A stretch of DNA of 64,000 nt, from NCBI RefSeq assembly GCF_028554725.1, contig NC_071668.1:12835501-12899500 (forward strand), read 5' to 3'. Positions 51,376-63,964 of this stretch are shown here, piece by piece (positions within the stretch are counted from its first letter, which is position 1; each line of letters starts with the position of its first letter). The translations under genes and the position numbers were made by a program. Source of the DNA: Zeugodacus cucurbitae (lineage: Eukaryota; Arthropoda; Insecta; Diptera; Tephritidae). Under the pieces are notes generated by a model. It searched no databases. It saw only the letters and a program-made list of their open reading frames with translations, and was not told the origin of the DNA.

Positions 51376-52124
51376 CGGCATCTGCAGAAGGCTGGATACA
51401 CAAAAAAGCTTGATGTTTGGGTGCCGCATGATTTGTCGCAAAAAAACCTTTAGGACCGAATCAACGCCTGCGATATGCTGCTGAAACGGAACGAGCATAT
51501 GACAATATCGAGCGAAAACGGTCGTGGCCGAAGGCCGGTGAATCGTCCCAAAACAGTGGCCAAGCCGGGATTGACGGTCATGAAGGTTTTGCTGTGTGTT
51601 TGGTGGGATTTGAAGGGAATCATCCACTATGAACTGCTCCCATATGGCCAGACGCTTAATTATACTGTCTACTTCAAACAAATGGACCGCTTGAAGCAGG
51701 TGATCGACCAGAAGCGTCCAGAATTGGTCAACAGGAAGGGTGTAGTGTACCACCAGGACAACGCCACACCACGCACTTCGTTGATGACTCGTCAGAAGCT
51801 ACGGGAGCTCGGATGTGAGGTTTTATCGCATCCATTATATAGTCCGGACATGGCGTCAAGTGATTTCCACCTGTGCCTGTCCATGGTGAACTCCCTTGGT
51901 GGTGTAAAGTTGAACTCAAAAGAGGCTTGTGAAAAGTGGCTATCCGAGTTCTTCGCAAATAAGGAGTGTGGCTTCTACGGGGGTATTATGAAGTTGGCGT
52001 CTAGATGAAAACAGATTATCGAACGAAGCGGCGCATATTTGAACTAAATCCGATCACTGTAACACTTTTTGTAAAGCATTAAATAAAGAAATTAAATAAA
52101 AAAGCGGAATATTTGCCAACCTAA
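51376..52124 (+). mobile_element. DD34D mariner, 5'-truncated copy 2
   Basis: The right end ATATTTGCCAACCTAA (to 52124) matches copy 1 at 31666-32586, but no left inverted repeat was found upstream. Homology starts near the CATCTGCAGAAGGCTGG segment, so the 5' third of the element is missing. It is in opposite orientation to copy 1. Confidence 0.8.
51380..52050 (+). pseudogene. Mariner DD34D transposase pseudogene, copy 2
   Basis: The open part (51475-52005) keeps KPGLTVMKVLLCVWWDLKG, YELLPYGQT, HQDNATPRTS (second Asp) and YSPDMASSDFH (third Asp, 34 residues between). The block that held the first Asp (TGDEKW in copy 1) is deleted: RNE is followed almost directly by an altered sequence before KTVAKPG. 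An in-frame TAG lies upstream at 51451-51453. It cannot encode an active transposase. Confidence 0.8.
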
Positions 52125-55100
52125 TATAACTCAAAACTATTTAATTTTCAAAAATAATGTTGTATAATGCCTCAAAAATACCAATGCAACAAAATTGGGA
52201 TTAGTTCTTAATGGTTTTCAATTCAACGGAATTTTTAGTAGAAATAGTTACTCGTCAAAAAAATAAAAATTTTCTTAATAATATTTTTTTTTCAAGTGAA
52301 TAATGAATTTTAACGTTTTTCTCACTAAAAATTTTAATATTATTTCACATTCTTCATCCATTTATTACTTTTCTTTTATTTTCAACCATATTTTCATGTA
52401 ATATCACTTCTAGGAATATTGCATTGCCAAGCACCCAGTTCTAAATTAACCACTGCCTTATTAAATATTTAATGATAATATTACTTTTTTTTCTAGAATA
52501 ATTTCAATTTATGCACTTTTTGTTTTTGTTTTGTCATTTTTAATTTCTTATTCAAATATAATTGGCAAGTTCAAGTGTGGCAGCAGCAGAAATTGCTGGA
52601 AACGCGTTGCCGGAAGTGCAAGCCGACGCTTGTGGGTGGTGATACAGATGCACAGCTTATATATATATATGTATTAATATATTTATATATTTTTTATCTC
52701 AAATGCGCTTGTGCTCTAGCTGTTTTTATACAAAAACCATTCGTATGCATGACGCGCCGCCGCATTGCTTGTCTTCGTTGCACTTCCGCAGTTCGTCTTC
52801 ACAGTTCGTCTCATTATTCAGCATTCGTTCTTATTCACATATATTTGCATCTTATCTTCCGCTCACATTTTTGTTGTATTTATTTATTTTTGTTTTTTAT
52901 TTTTTTTTTTTTTCTGAATGTATGCAAAAGGTGCACCTACTGGCAGCTTGTGCTTTTATGCTGACTTATTTATTCATTATTTATTTAACAAAAAGGAAAA
53001 ATTATCATCACTTTGGTTGTGTACTCTTCATATCGACTACTGCACATTTGCCTGCTTCACCAAAATGCTGCCCCCTCGTCCACATATTTATGTATGAATA
53101 TACGATTGCCGTCGACTTGCGTCTCACTGCCTCCCTCTTCAAGGCAATTATACTTATATGTATTTGTATATATGTTTATATTAGTATTGTAGTTGTTGTT
53201 CGCCTCTGCCTTCATGTTTTGCAACTGGCAATCTGTCTATCTGCCTTGCTGCCATTATCTTGCCACTACCGTTGTCGTCTGGCCTTTTGCATTGTTCAAT
53301 AATTTATTTTGCATCGTTGCATCGTTTGGCATCTTAATTATCTGCATTTATGTTTGTTTGTATGTATGTATGTATGTTTGTGTGTGAGCACAAATGGCAA
53401 ATGGAAAAGATTGCCATTAAGTGATATTATTTATTTGTATTATGTAAGTGGCATTAGGGAATTGGTATGCAGATATATATTGCAAGAAATTGCTTATTAA
53501 ATTTACAAATTGCTTCGTGGAAAGAATTCCTAACTAAGGTTACTATTTTTTTCAGATTTCTGAGCATATATACTGAAAATATGCTGGAATATATACATAG
53601 TTCCACCTTAAACCATTAAATTATCAAATCTGGCTTCGCAGAGCAACCCCAGTGATTTTACCGAAATTATTTACTTAATTTATAATATAATATGATACTA
53701 TAATAATCAAATGATTTATACTATAAATGAATTATTTACATACCTCATCCCACAAAGGTCCTTCCATTTTATTGCTGAAATTAGAAAGAAAAAAATCGCT
53801 TAATAAAAAATTAGTAAATCATGAATAATATGGTTTCACTAACTATATTTATATTCAATTATAAACCTATTACCCCATACAATGCCTTCTCAAAGCATAT
53901 TTATCCCTAAGATACCAATGAAAGTAAATATTCCAACCTAAAAGCTATACGATTCATTATCTCATGAGAGAAATTGAAAATAGGCACGAAGTTACATAAA
54001 AACCACGCTCACGCCTCATATAACGGTATTTGTAACTAACAAAAGAGCGATAATACTCAAACGGAGGTCAGAGATTCAAAGCTCGTCAACGTATGAGTTC
54101 AAACGTTAGTCCGTAGTCGTAACTCTATATAATCATTAATGAAATTTCATCTCTCCGAAAGACTTAGTCAATTTAAGATTGTTTGAAATCAGAAAAAATC
54201 ACTACGCCCACATTTCTCATACTTAACGGAAATATGTATGCTTGGAGAACGGAGCGACCTTTTATCAAAAATGCCTACATCTATTTAAAGACTGGATTCT
54301 TCAGCATAGGCAGCACTAAAATCCATTTGCTAAGCGTATTCCAACAATTCTTAGATAACATTACCTTTTTCAGTTAATTGTTTCTGTATAAGATTCTGGA
54401 GAAGAAAATAGTGCTCACGGACATGGAAGAAGGATAGGGCTTCGTTTATAGATCCAAGAGTCTTTGCGGTATCAGCAAGTTGGCGTTCAAGGTTCTATAG
54501 TATAGGCATTTGGGTTGGGTTGGGTTCTATAACAAATGTGACGAAAAAAGGTATTTATAGATCATATATATAACAGTTTGAGGATATATGACAATCTAAT
54601 GAGATCTCAGGTATCATTTCAACAAAATTTGTCTAAATGATATAACGCTTTATTTTATAAAGTTTTTCTAATACTTTAATTAGTAGACATCTCTATATCT
54701 CATATATGTCTATACGACATTTTTTCTAAAGTTAGAGCAAGCCTGCATTCAAATCTTATTAAAGCTTTTAAAAACATAAATTTGTATCTACTATGCTTTT
54801 AATGTGTATGTAGGCATCTTGAGTAAATCTCTTCTTTGTAATTAAAACATATTAAGGGAGCACCTGTTTAATCGCCTTAAAATATGCTAAACGCCTAAAT
54901 GTATGGATGTCAAAATGTATGTCAACATATATTCAATAAGATTTTATATATAGAATGTATGTGTGTGTGCCCAGACACTTCCAAATGAACGCCCACGGCG
55001 CATATTAAGCAAGAAATAAAAGCGCAGACCGCATAAAAATAATGAACAGCTAAATTATGGCAAATATAAACTAAATAAAAAACCAGACAACAATAACAAA

Positions 55101-56403
55101 AGCAACAAAAACAAATATAACACAAAACAATAAAATGCATTTTTAATCGTTTTCGCATTATTCTTATTTTTATTTAATTTCTTTCATGGCTGCCAAACAA
55201 ATGCCGCAAAATGCCAAACAAACGTAAAAGCCGGAGTGTTAAAGTTGTAAAGTTGTGTTAGGTTATGGTCGGTTGAGCCGGCACCCAAACACGCAGTACA
55301 ACACAACACAACAACACAACAACATGCATATTGTTTTTGTAATTATATGCGCATATGCACATTTGCAATGTTTAGTATATTTTGTGAAACATATTTACAT
55401 ATATACCTATACACACAAGCATGGCAAGGCATGTGAGGCAGGCATATGCGGCGACCACAACAACAACAGCAATGAAAAGTTCAAAAGCCTATGCGCATGC
55501 TGGCGGCGGCATGTGAGTCCGTTGAGCTATAAAATCGCAACGTTAAGGCGCGGGGTGGACGAACTCGCAGCACAGACCGGCAGACCGGTAGACATACATA
55601 TCAATCGCATACGTTTGTGCCAATTTGTTTTTGTTGTTTGTCTACACACATATGCCTACCTAGAAACACAAACACATATTCACACACACTGACTGCCGTA
55701 AATTATTCGCGTTGCTTTTGCCCGCGGCAACGCTTGGTTGTGTGACGCAGCAAAGCCGACATACCAGACAAGGCAACTGCAATAACGCTGCTTGGCATGC
55801 GCTGACTAAGGCATTCTTGGGCGCGTCTCAGCCGACCAGACGGCCTACCAATAATGAAAAACAGACCTTCAGGGGGGTGACGTGGAGCGTCGCTGACGCT
55901 AACTAAGACCGCGCGTCGATGACGAAGACGTTTACAGTGGTGCGCTGCCTGAAGTGGTGCCGACAACAAGAAGAACAAAATCACTTTTTGACTTAGGCAC
56001 TTTAGCTTAAATTCTCTCATTTTAGCAAGCGCTGAGCTGGCATTGCAAGGTGCAAAAGTGGCGCTGTAGCTTCGGTTACAACCAAGCTTGCGTGTGGTGG
56101 GTGTTTCGTACATTTGTAAAAGTCATTGTAATAATAGCCTAGACAATAACGGCGCATTGTATTGCGAAGCCGGTCTGGTCAACTTCAGTCGCCATTAAGA
56201 GTGGCATGCGAAGTGCGCTATAATAAAATTCACAATGGCGTTGAAAAGTTTGTGAAAAAAGATGCCGCTGGTAGCGTACAAATATATACATACATTTCAA
56301 AATCACAAATTTATACAATTACACTAGTTGAGATTATCTCCAGATTTATTATTGGACCAAAAGATCTTTGAGGCAATTTTTAAAAATCTCTTAAATTTAG
56401 TTG
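52125..56403. other. Intergenic sequence, no gene seen
   Basis: Mostly AT-rich. Overlapping frames at 52.6-53.4 kb are made of Leu/Cys/Phe-rich low-complexity text, and those at 55.3-56.1 kb are unrelated to anything I recognise. No splice-supported gene was found. Confidence 0.45.
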
Positions 56404-57810
56404 AGAACAAGAAAAAACTTCGGCTGTACCGAAGCTAATATACCCGTCACAGGCGCATTTCTTTTAGGAACTATGTGTCAAATCTAAAGACCTAAGAAAA
56501 AGTAAGAAAAAAAAATCATTTTACTAATTCTTTTTAGCCGGGTTGTTTACTAGAAACATTAAGGTTATATAGTTAACCGATCTGAACAATTTTTTGGGTG
56601 ATTATATTATTACCTTAAGCAGTAACCCATGTCAAATTTCTTGAAGATACCACGTCAAATGCGAAAATTTTCCATACAAGCCCTTGATTCCGATCGTTCG
56701 GTTTGTATGGCAGCTATATGCTATAGTGAACCGATCTGGACAATTTTTTCGGAGATTAAATTATTTTTATGAGCAATAACTCATACCACATCATCCGATC
56801 GTTCAGTTTGTATGGCAGCTATATGATATAGTGGTATGATATCGGTCGGATATCAGTTCCGACAAATGAGCAGCTTCTTGAAGAGAAAATAAAATCTGCA
56901 AAATTTCAAAACGATAACTTAAAAGTGAAGGACTAGTTCGCATATATACAGACAGACGGACATGGCTAAATCGACTCAGCTCAACATACTTATCATTTAT
57001 ATACTTTAGAGGGCCTCCGCTTCCTTCTGGGTGTTACAAACTTCGTGACAAACTTAAGGGGTTATATACAGTTAGAATTTTCAAAAAATCGATTTTTTTT
57101 ATTTCATTTTCTTAATGTACATATATTTAAGAATACACACAGAAAGTTTCATATCGTTCCGGTGAATATTTTCAAAGTTACAAGCAAATGAAAAATTTGA
57201 AAAGGCATTTCAGAGTGCTTTTAAGTACAAGGTCCAAACTTTAAACGCGTTTTTCTCAAAATGGTGTTTTCAAAGTCGGTGACCAACATTACTCGAAAAC
57301 GGCTAGACCGATTAGTCTCAAATTTTAACACGACCTTCTTAAATATACTTTTTAGTAATTAATCGTAGATTTTTTCTCTCCGATAAATATTTTTTTTTAT
57401 AAACAATTTAAGGCCGAAATTTCGTTGAAAAATCGATTTTTTTTTTTAGAAACCGCCATTTTGTCAAAAAATTTTATTTTGCTTATTCCTTCGATTAATT
57501 ACTAGATTTAACATTATTTTAACGAAATCTGTTTGGTTTTTTAATTTCGGATGATCCAGTTCCGAGATATAGTGGTCACCGCAAAACGTCTTTTTTGAGA
57601 GGAGCTCCTGGAGATCAGCTGTAGCTCTTTTTCAAATAAATATTTTTACTAGTACTAAGTTTTAAAATACAGTTAAAAGATACCATAAAATGTGTATAAA
57701 TTTTTGGATCAATAAATTAAAAAGTTTTCTCAGGAAAAATTCTGGAAAATGCACTTTTTTCGGCCGTCTAACTGTATATAACCCCTTAATATACCCTGTT
57801 CAGGGTATAA
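56404..57810. repeat. Interspersed fly repeat, interrupted by a TTAA element
   Basis: Without the insertion the repeat is about 680 bp. It opens with a small palindrome (CTTCGGCTGTACCGAAG, 56418-56434) before AATATACCC. It contains repeated phrases such as GTTTGTATGGCAGCTATATG (56700 and 56810) and CCGATCTG.ACAATTTTTT (56578 and 56731). It closes with ATACCCTGTTCAGGGTAT (57791-57808). I recall this type of sequence as abundant in fly genomes but cannot name its class; end points are approximate. Confidence 0.65.
57058..57785. mobile_element. 728-bp TTAA-flanked MITE nested in the repeat
   Basis: Perfect 19-bp inverted ends (GGGGTTATATACAGTTAGA at 57058-57076 and its complement at 57767-57785) are each flanked by TTAA (57054-57057 and 57786-57789). 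The interior is AT-rich with no long frame. TTAA duplication is the piggyBac hallmark, but these ends start with GGGG rather than the usual CCC, so the superfamily is tentative. Removing it with one TTAA restores a continuous host repeat. Confidence 0.9.
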
Positions 57811-60800
57811 AAATACGTGATATTTTACGATCCGAAAGAACCCTTGTTATGTTTTCTATAATGATGGTGCCATATTTTCGACTTTCTATTTCGCCTTCGA
57901 AAAGCTTAAGCAGTCATTTGACGACGCATAGAAATATATACGGTTCTCTATTTATCAGATACTAATTTACTATACTCGATCAGATGTTGCAACAAAACCG
58001 GTACTAAGCAACTAAAAAAATCCCGATTCTCATACATGACCTTTGTAAGCTCTGAAGAGTTTACACATCGGAAAATTCATATATTTTAAATTACCTTAAA
58101 TCAGGTTTTGAAAGCAGCTTTCATTGTGGATTGACCAAGTTCCTTTAACTTGAACTCATATACTCATCACATATTGCATAGTCCACCATGGGTTAACAGG
58201 TTTTGATGCATTTATTGCAGATTCCTTTATTATTTTTTTTCGCACAGTTATCTACATGAAAACTTTATTATTTATTTCCATATATTTATATTTGTTTGTA
58301 TAACACATTGTTTGTTATTTTTCTCGTATTTTTTTAATTTGTGGTGCGTTTTTCTTACAGCCTTTGCATTTGGCCTTTCGCTCAATGCGGATTTGTTTAT
58401 TTGTATAATGACTACGTAGTTCTCCACTTCTTTATTGTTGCCTTTTGTTCTTTTGTTGTGCACGGGTTTTGTTTTACTCCTGTTTTTCCAACAAAGTCAA
58501 TATTTTTAAAACTCTTCGTTTGTTTTTGTTTTGCGCAGTAAACTGATGGGAACACTGGCTGGGAGTATTGTGCTTACATAAATTCACGAGTGAACAGCGA
58601 TGTATTGAAAATAGTTCACCATTCGGTGGACTCTCAGATCCTACGACTGGTTTCGACAAAGAACCTGTTGGGCCGGTCGAAAAATTAATAGTTTAAGAGA
58701 GGAAACCAGTTATATTCAGCTAACAGTTTTACGTTTTATATAGTTCTTCCGGAAAATATTGATCACTAGGGTTCAAAGCGAGTACCGTAAAATATGTAAT
58801 TCGGTAGTATTCATCTAGAACTTTCTCAGATTAAAGAGACTTCACTACTTCGGCTCGAAGTTTTTCAAAAATATCATAAATTAAATTGCGACCTTCCATC
58901 TCCTGAGTTCATCACTCTATATATTTGTACATATTCTATTTAACCTTTACTAAATCAAAGGGATACACAACGCGCACAGTCCACATGTAGAACTAAGCTA
59001 TTCAAAGTCTTTTTTGAATTCTACTATGAAATTTAAGCTCAAAATTGACAAAGCTACATAACTGAGATAAACGACTGTCATGCTAGTCCTTAACAGATGG
59101 TTGCTCAGGTTGCAGGTGCGACTGACATATGAAATTTTCAAACACACAACTGTCAATCATTTTCGTTAAAATACCAACCGTCCACAAAATGGACATGTGT
59201 ATGTGCGGGCTCGAAATCGGACAGCAGCAGCTTCATGAAATTTTAAATCAGTGCAATGCAGTTAATGGTGCAACGGTAAATATTGTATATGCATGGTTTT
59301 CTCACAATCGGCATCGATTCCAGCGAATCCGTTTTGAATTTTCAAGAGTACTGACATCTACAACAAGGAATTATTAATAAATGTGGGGTTAAAATGTATA
59401 ATGCCGAGCGGACCAAAGACCGATTACATTCCGGTTGGTTTGCGGTTCCCGGACTCGTATAATACTGTTAATAATATGTTAGGTGTCCAGTCTTCTATCC
59501 GCGTCGACGATACCAGTAGGGCTTCAGGAACACCGGTTCCTAAGCTCCAGCTCCAACCGGTTCCCAAACTCCGGCTAATTTGACCAGATAACTGAAGATA
59601 TGAGATCCAACATTTTTCAACCTCAGGACCTCGGAAAACTAGACGGCCGAGAGGCACACTGAAAACCCATTGGGTAATGCCCGGTTCCGCGAATCCTGAC
59701 CACAAAACAGCAAGAGGACATCGGAGCTCCGATCTGTTCCCAATCTCACTTGCAAGTTCTAACGATTTTAACGATGTTCCGCCTACTCCAGTACACGAGC
59801 CAGCCAGTTTTGAAATAAACACTCGAATTTCGATAATTTAATATAATTTGCTTAATGTTGCAATTAGTGAAGCCGCGCCACAACATGTGGCATACGTAAA
59901 TCAAATTCCACAAATGTAAAATATGCCAACTAATAACGCAGGCCAATTAATTTCCCACACAACAAATTGTATGCAAAATCAGCGGCGTCCAACAAAAATA
60001 TGCGGCAACCAATGCGCTGACAAACGCGTTGCAATACGGTAGCGACTGTTGCAGCCAACACTCAGCCGGTTCTGCTCGGCTGCAGTGTCGCTGCCAACGA
60101 AAGCACGCAATAAAATCATGGCCGCATTCAGTGCCACGGCCAAAAGCGGCGTGCTAGCATGACGGTGCACAAAATAGTGTTGCACAAACGGGTTTTCACA
60201 GCATGCCACAGGCGGTGTCACGCAACGTGGAGCGACAGTGACGGGCTCCACTGTGTGTTTGAATCCAAGGTAAAAATATGGAAAAAAGCAACAACAAACA
60301 AATACACAAATGCAGTCAAACTGGCAATTCGGCGCCGACAACAAGTGCAACAAGCTGACAGCAGCAACTTCGCCGCTGTGTTGCATGCCTCGGCCGCCAT
60401 GTTAGTGGCTTGGCGCGTTGTGCGCGGTTGCCTTGGCCACCAAATCAGACTGTGACTGCCACATAGCAGCAACCTGTCTTCGTGGACAATACTGCACTCT
60501 TCAACCCGCAACAACAACACATTGGAATTTTTGCAGCGAAAATTCTGTGTTGCCTTGCATTTGCAATATGATTGCACTCCTTGCTTGCCACCGCAGCGCA
60601 TTTAGCCGCAATGTTAGCTGCTGCAATTTCTATTGTTGTTGTAAAATGACTGCAGCTGCAATGTGTGGCAGCCACAGCGATTGCTGCTGAGCAGGAAATT
60701 CATGTTTATTATGTTGTTGGTATTTTATGCTCATTCTTGTTGTTGTGCACTTTCACATTAATAACTTTGTTGGCTGCGCTTGTGTCTTCTTCTTGTCGTT

Positions 60801-62279
60801 CTTGTTGTTGTTATGTTGCTTTAGCCGCTGGCGACCGCAAAAATTGCACTACGTTGCACCGTTATTGCTAAATGGCGACTAACAGCCAGCACTCATAATG
60901 CTATCAACCAGTTCTTAGTCAGTTTCTCAATTTCGAACATGCAACTGTGTCCGATAACTATGTGGTTGTGTTGTTGTTTTTTATTGTTGATTGTTACCAT
61001 AAATGTGGTTTTCCGACAGTTTCGTGTCGACAAGTGGCGAGTTTTATGATCGTTTTCTTTCCGTTTCTTGTCTTAAGTGTGAGAATTGCAGTTTCACATA
61101 AGCCAAGTGCAATTGATTGAATTTCAATGAAACGGGACAACTTTCTGCCGACGAGTTCAATTAAGTTATAGATTAGTTTTCGGTTGAGGAATACAAATTG
61201 CGGGGTAAAACATGCATAAGGCATGAGGTAATCTCCACGGTAAAACTCTTTTTAACTTAAGCGAGTTCCTGAGTTCGAAAAATATTTCACTCACTTATCG
61301 TTCTTCGTCGTTAAGAATGATTGATTTTTTAATCGCAAAGATAGGTGATCAAAAGGTCAGACATCTCGCAAGAGCTCGCTCTCATCTATAATAGTTATTT
61401 TATTGCAAAACTCTGAATTTGCTTCCTGGACCTGTTTTATACCCCTATTATGTAATGACAACTGACTATGACTACTAGACTGGCGACGCCTTACATAATA
61501 CATTTCAGAGATATTTAATTTAATAGTATTTGATGAATTGAAGACACTTCTGGAGCCAAAGAATCAGAAAATTTGCTGAAATATCAGATACAAATATTGT
61601 ACTCTTCTAGTTTTTATTATTGATTATTTGGAGAGTAAAAACTCTCTCCAACCTGATAAATAGCGTAAAAGACATCTTCGTTGTTTATACTGTCTATGAA
61701 ATCTCGAAAACACGGAAAACCACACAAGATCGCATAATCTTTAGTCTGACTGTCCATCGATTAGCGACTTAAGAGAGCTAGCCACTAGGATCTTTAAAAA
61801 TTAGACTAATAGGATACGGAATTTTTTAAAAGAGAAAGCTATTTCCGACAATCTCATGTTGGTGAGTGGTTGTTGAAAGTTTGCGATAGAGGCTGGGTCT
61901 CTTACGGTTGGATCGATTGGATCCGAGTGTCGTGATTGTTGAGGATTCCGAAAACGATCTGGACCTATGGACTTTTACCACTTTAAACTACTTGGTTTTT
62001 GAAGGCGTTTTCCAGATTTTGGGTGGTTCAACACCTTGAATCGCTCTCAGTTGCAGTTGTGAAACGAAAAGTTCTTCATAGAGGCTATATATGTTTGCGA
62101 TAACGGTATCAAGAAAGTCATTTCGAAATGAAGTATACAGAAATCAAGCGCAGTATATCATTTTAAATGAGAGTAACCTAATTTAACGTAATCCCTGTTG
62201 GCGGTAGATAGAAAATTTATGGATCTCTTGCCGTTATTTGCTTGAGCAAACCTGATTTAATACACAAAATACAACAATT
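57811..62279. other. Intergenic sequence, no gene seen
   Basis: No supported gene. A segment at 59390-59790 is richer in G+C with repeated CCGGTTCC phrases. Around 60.0-60.9 kb GCA/TTG-rich simple sequence produces frames on both strands that I treat as artefacts. Confidence 0.45.
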
Positions 62280-62453
62280 ATGATAATGAAACGTAAATCT
62301 CCCGTCGTGTGTCGTCGCGCAGATTTATTACATACCAACGTGTACATTGTCAAGCGCAAAAGTATACACGAAGGCAAAATTAATAAATCTCCATTATTTG
62401 ATATTGAGCCGCCGCCGCCAACACCAAAAAAAGGTGGCTATTCACCGCCATGA
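62280..62453 (+). CDS. Possible 57-residue ORF or exon, unidentified
   Basis: The frame runs from ATG at 62280 to TGA at 62451-62453. It reads KRKSPVVCRRADLL, then VYIVKRKS, and ends with a proline-rich IEPPPPTPKKGGYSPP. It is bounded upstream by an in-frame TGA. The balanced, proline- and lysine-rich composition is unlike the surrounding AT-rich frames. No family is recognised and no clear splice site pairs it with neighbours, so it could be a small protein, a first coding exon or chance. Confidence 0.25.
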   Translation: MIMKRKSPVVCRRADLLHTNVYIVKRKSIHEGKINKSPLFDIEPPPPTPKKGGYSPP

Positions 62454-63038
62454 GTGCATACAATCTGCATATTGCGATCGGTGCATGCTTATTACTTTGC
62501 TGCCTTTGGCCGCTTGCTGGCGTCGCGCACTTTCATTCGCCCGCTGATGCACGAGATGTACGAGAAATTTCGCACAAAAGGTAGTCAGTCATGCGCCTCC
62601 ACAGCTCTACAGCTGCCCCGGCGATTGTCATGTAAGTCGTTTTTCTTATTTTTTTTTATGTGCTTTTTTGGAATTTCATGTTACCAAGTCGCCGTGAATT
62701 TTATTTGTGAATTAAATGCGCGGCAGCGACAGCACACGTTTGCATAACTGCAAATTTAAGTACAGTTATAAAGAATAAAATGCGCCGAGCGCAAAATGAA
62801 AAACGAAAAAATGCACGAAATGAATGAATATAAAACAAGAAACTGCACAGAATAAGCCGCCAGGCGAATGCAACTTGCTTTCCAGTCACTGTCGGGGACG
62901 TCAATGCATTTCATGAATTTCGGAAGGGAGAAATTGATATAAAACGAAATTAATGCGAAAGTAAAAAAAAAAAATGAAGAAATACGCGTGGGTATAAGAA
63001 GTCAAGAAAAGTAAAAAATATCATAAAATACACTCCAG

Positions 63039-63352
63039 GTCAAACGTTGAACCAAAAGGGAGAAGGGAGTGGCGCGTTGCACGAAAAAAAACTTCTCAGA
63101 GAGTCAAGCAAGAACAGGAAGCGGCCAAATGTGGCACGTTGCGTCGATCGTCAACGCCGTCGTTGCAAGTCCAATCCAGTGCAATGTAGTCCATCTACCA
63201 GCACCACCAACAACACCACGAACAACAACAGTAACAACAGCTACATTGACGTTTTTTCGGGCTCGCCTTCAAAATTCGCAGCGTATCGCTTACCAAACGC
63301 AATGAATGGTTCTATCCCCGGTCCCTCAAGCTTTATGCACTGTTACTCGAGG
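63039..63352 (+). CDS. Possible coding exon, unidentified
   Basis: An acceptor-like CACTCCAG ends at 63038. The open frame reads NVARCVDRQRRRCKSNP, an Asn/Thr/Ser-rich run, then YIDVFSGSPSKFAAYRLP and GSIPGPSSFMHCYSR before a weak GTTGTT donor near 63352. The balanced composition suggests coding sequence. The phase does not fit the candidate exon at 63804, so the model is incomplete. Confidence 0.25.
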
Positions 63353-63803
63353 TTGTTTTTTTTTAATAATTTCCCATTTTGCTTTCAATTTATTTCTTGC
63401 TTGTAATTATTTCTTACTTTTCTTGCTTTTCTTAAGTATCAAGCTCCGTTGCAGCTCATGAGTTGCGCGCGCAATTTCACTTTTCGTTTAATGCTAAATT
63501 ACGCACAAACACACATTGCTAACATGCAGACGAGTATATCTTCATACATATATATTTACATTTTCTTCGTTTACTTTGCTGCATTTTATGCCAGTCATTC
63601 CAGGTAAGCAGTGCTTTGACTTGGCATTTTAATCGATTTTCATTGCATTCGTTTAAATATTTATAACTTCAGCAAACGTTTGATTGACAGTTGTGTCAAT
63701 AGTAGACACTGAGCTGTCAAAATAACATCAATGATTAACATACCACACGAGCAATTCACAAATCACATTTAATATAATATAATTGCATATGGTTTGTTTA
63801 CAG

Positions 63804-63964
63804 TTCTTAAGTTTAGGGAGATACACGATGATCTATGGTCCGCCGCAGATTTATTTATACCTCCACGAACCGGGTTTGATACCCAGTCAATATATGAGCT
63901 TTCATCCATTTCATATTCTCAAATATTGTGGCGCTTTGAACTTTTTTCGACAAGCTGAGCTCTC
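63804..63964 (+). CDS. Possible coding exon at window end, unidentified
   Basis: TTTGTTTACAG forms a good acceptor ending at 63803, and GTAATA after CTCTCG could be the donor at 63965. The frame between reads GRYTMIYGPPQIYLYLHEPG, then PSQYMSFHPFHILKYCGA. No domain is recognised. Without the donor the frame stops at 63972-63974. Confidence 0.25.

Noticed and set aside
52703..53302. 199-codon plus-strand frame
   Set aside because: Leu/Cys/Phe/Tyr-rich translation of T-rich simple sequence, no domain, no splice support, and equally long overlapping frames in the same region.
55255..56113. 145-codon plus and 136-codon minus frames
   Set aside because: No recognised domain, no consistent splice sites, and low-complexity or mixed text; a genuine exon cannot be excluded but is not supported.
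56404..57810. Helitron interpretation of the interspersed repeat
   Set aside because: End palindromes suggested it, but neither end has the expected TC start or CTRR terminus at the right distance.
59979..60690. Overlapping Cys/Ala-rich frames around 60.3 kb
   Set aside because: GCA/TTG-rich simple sequence open on both strands; no motif beyond composition.
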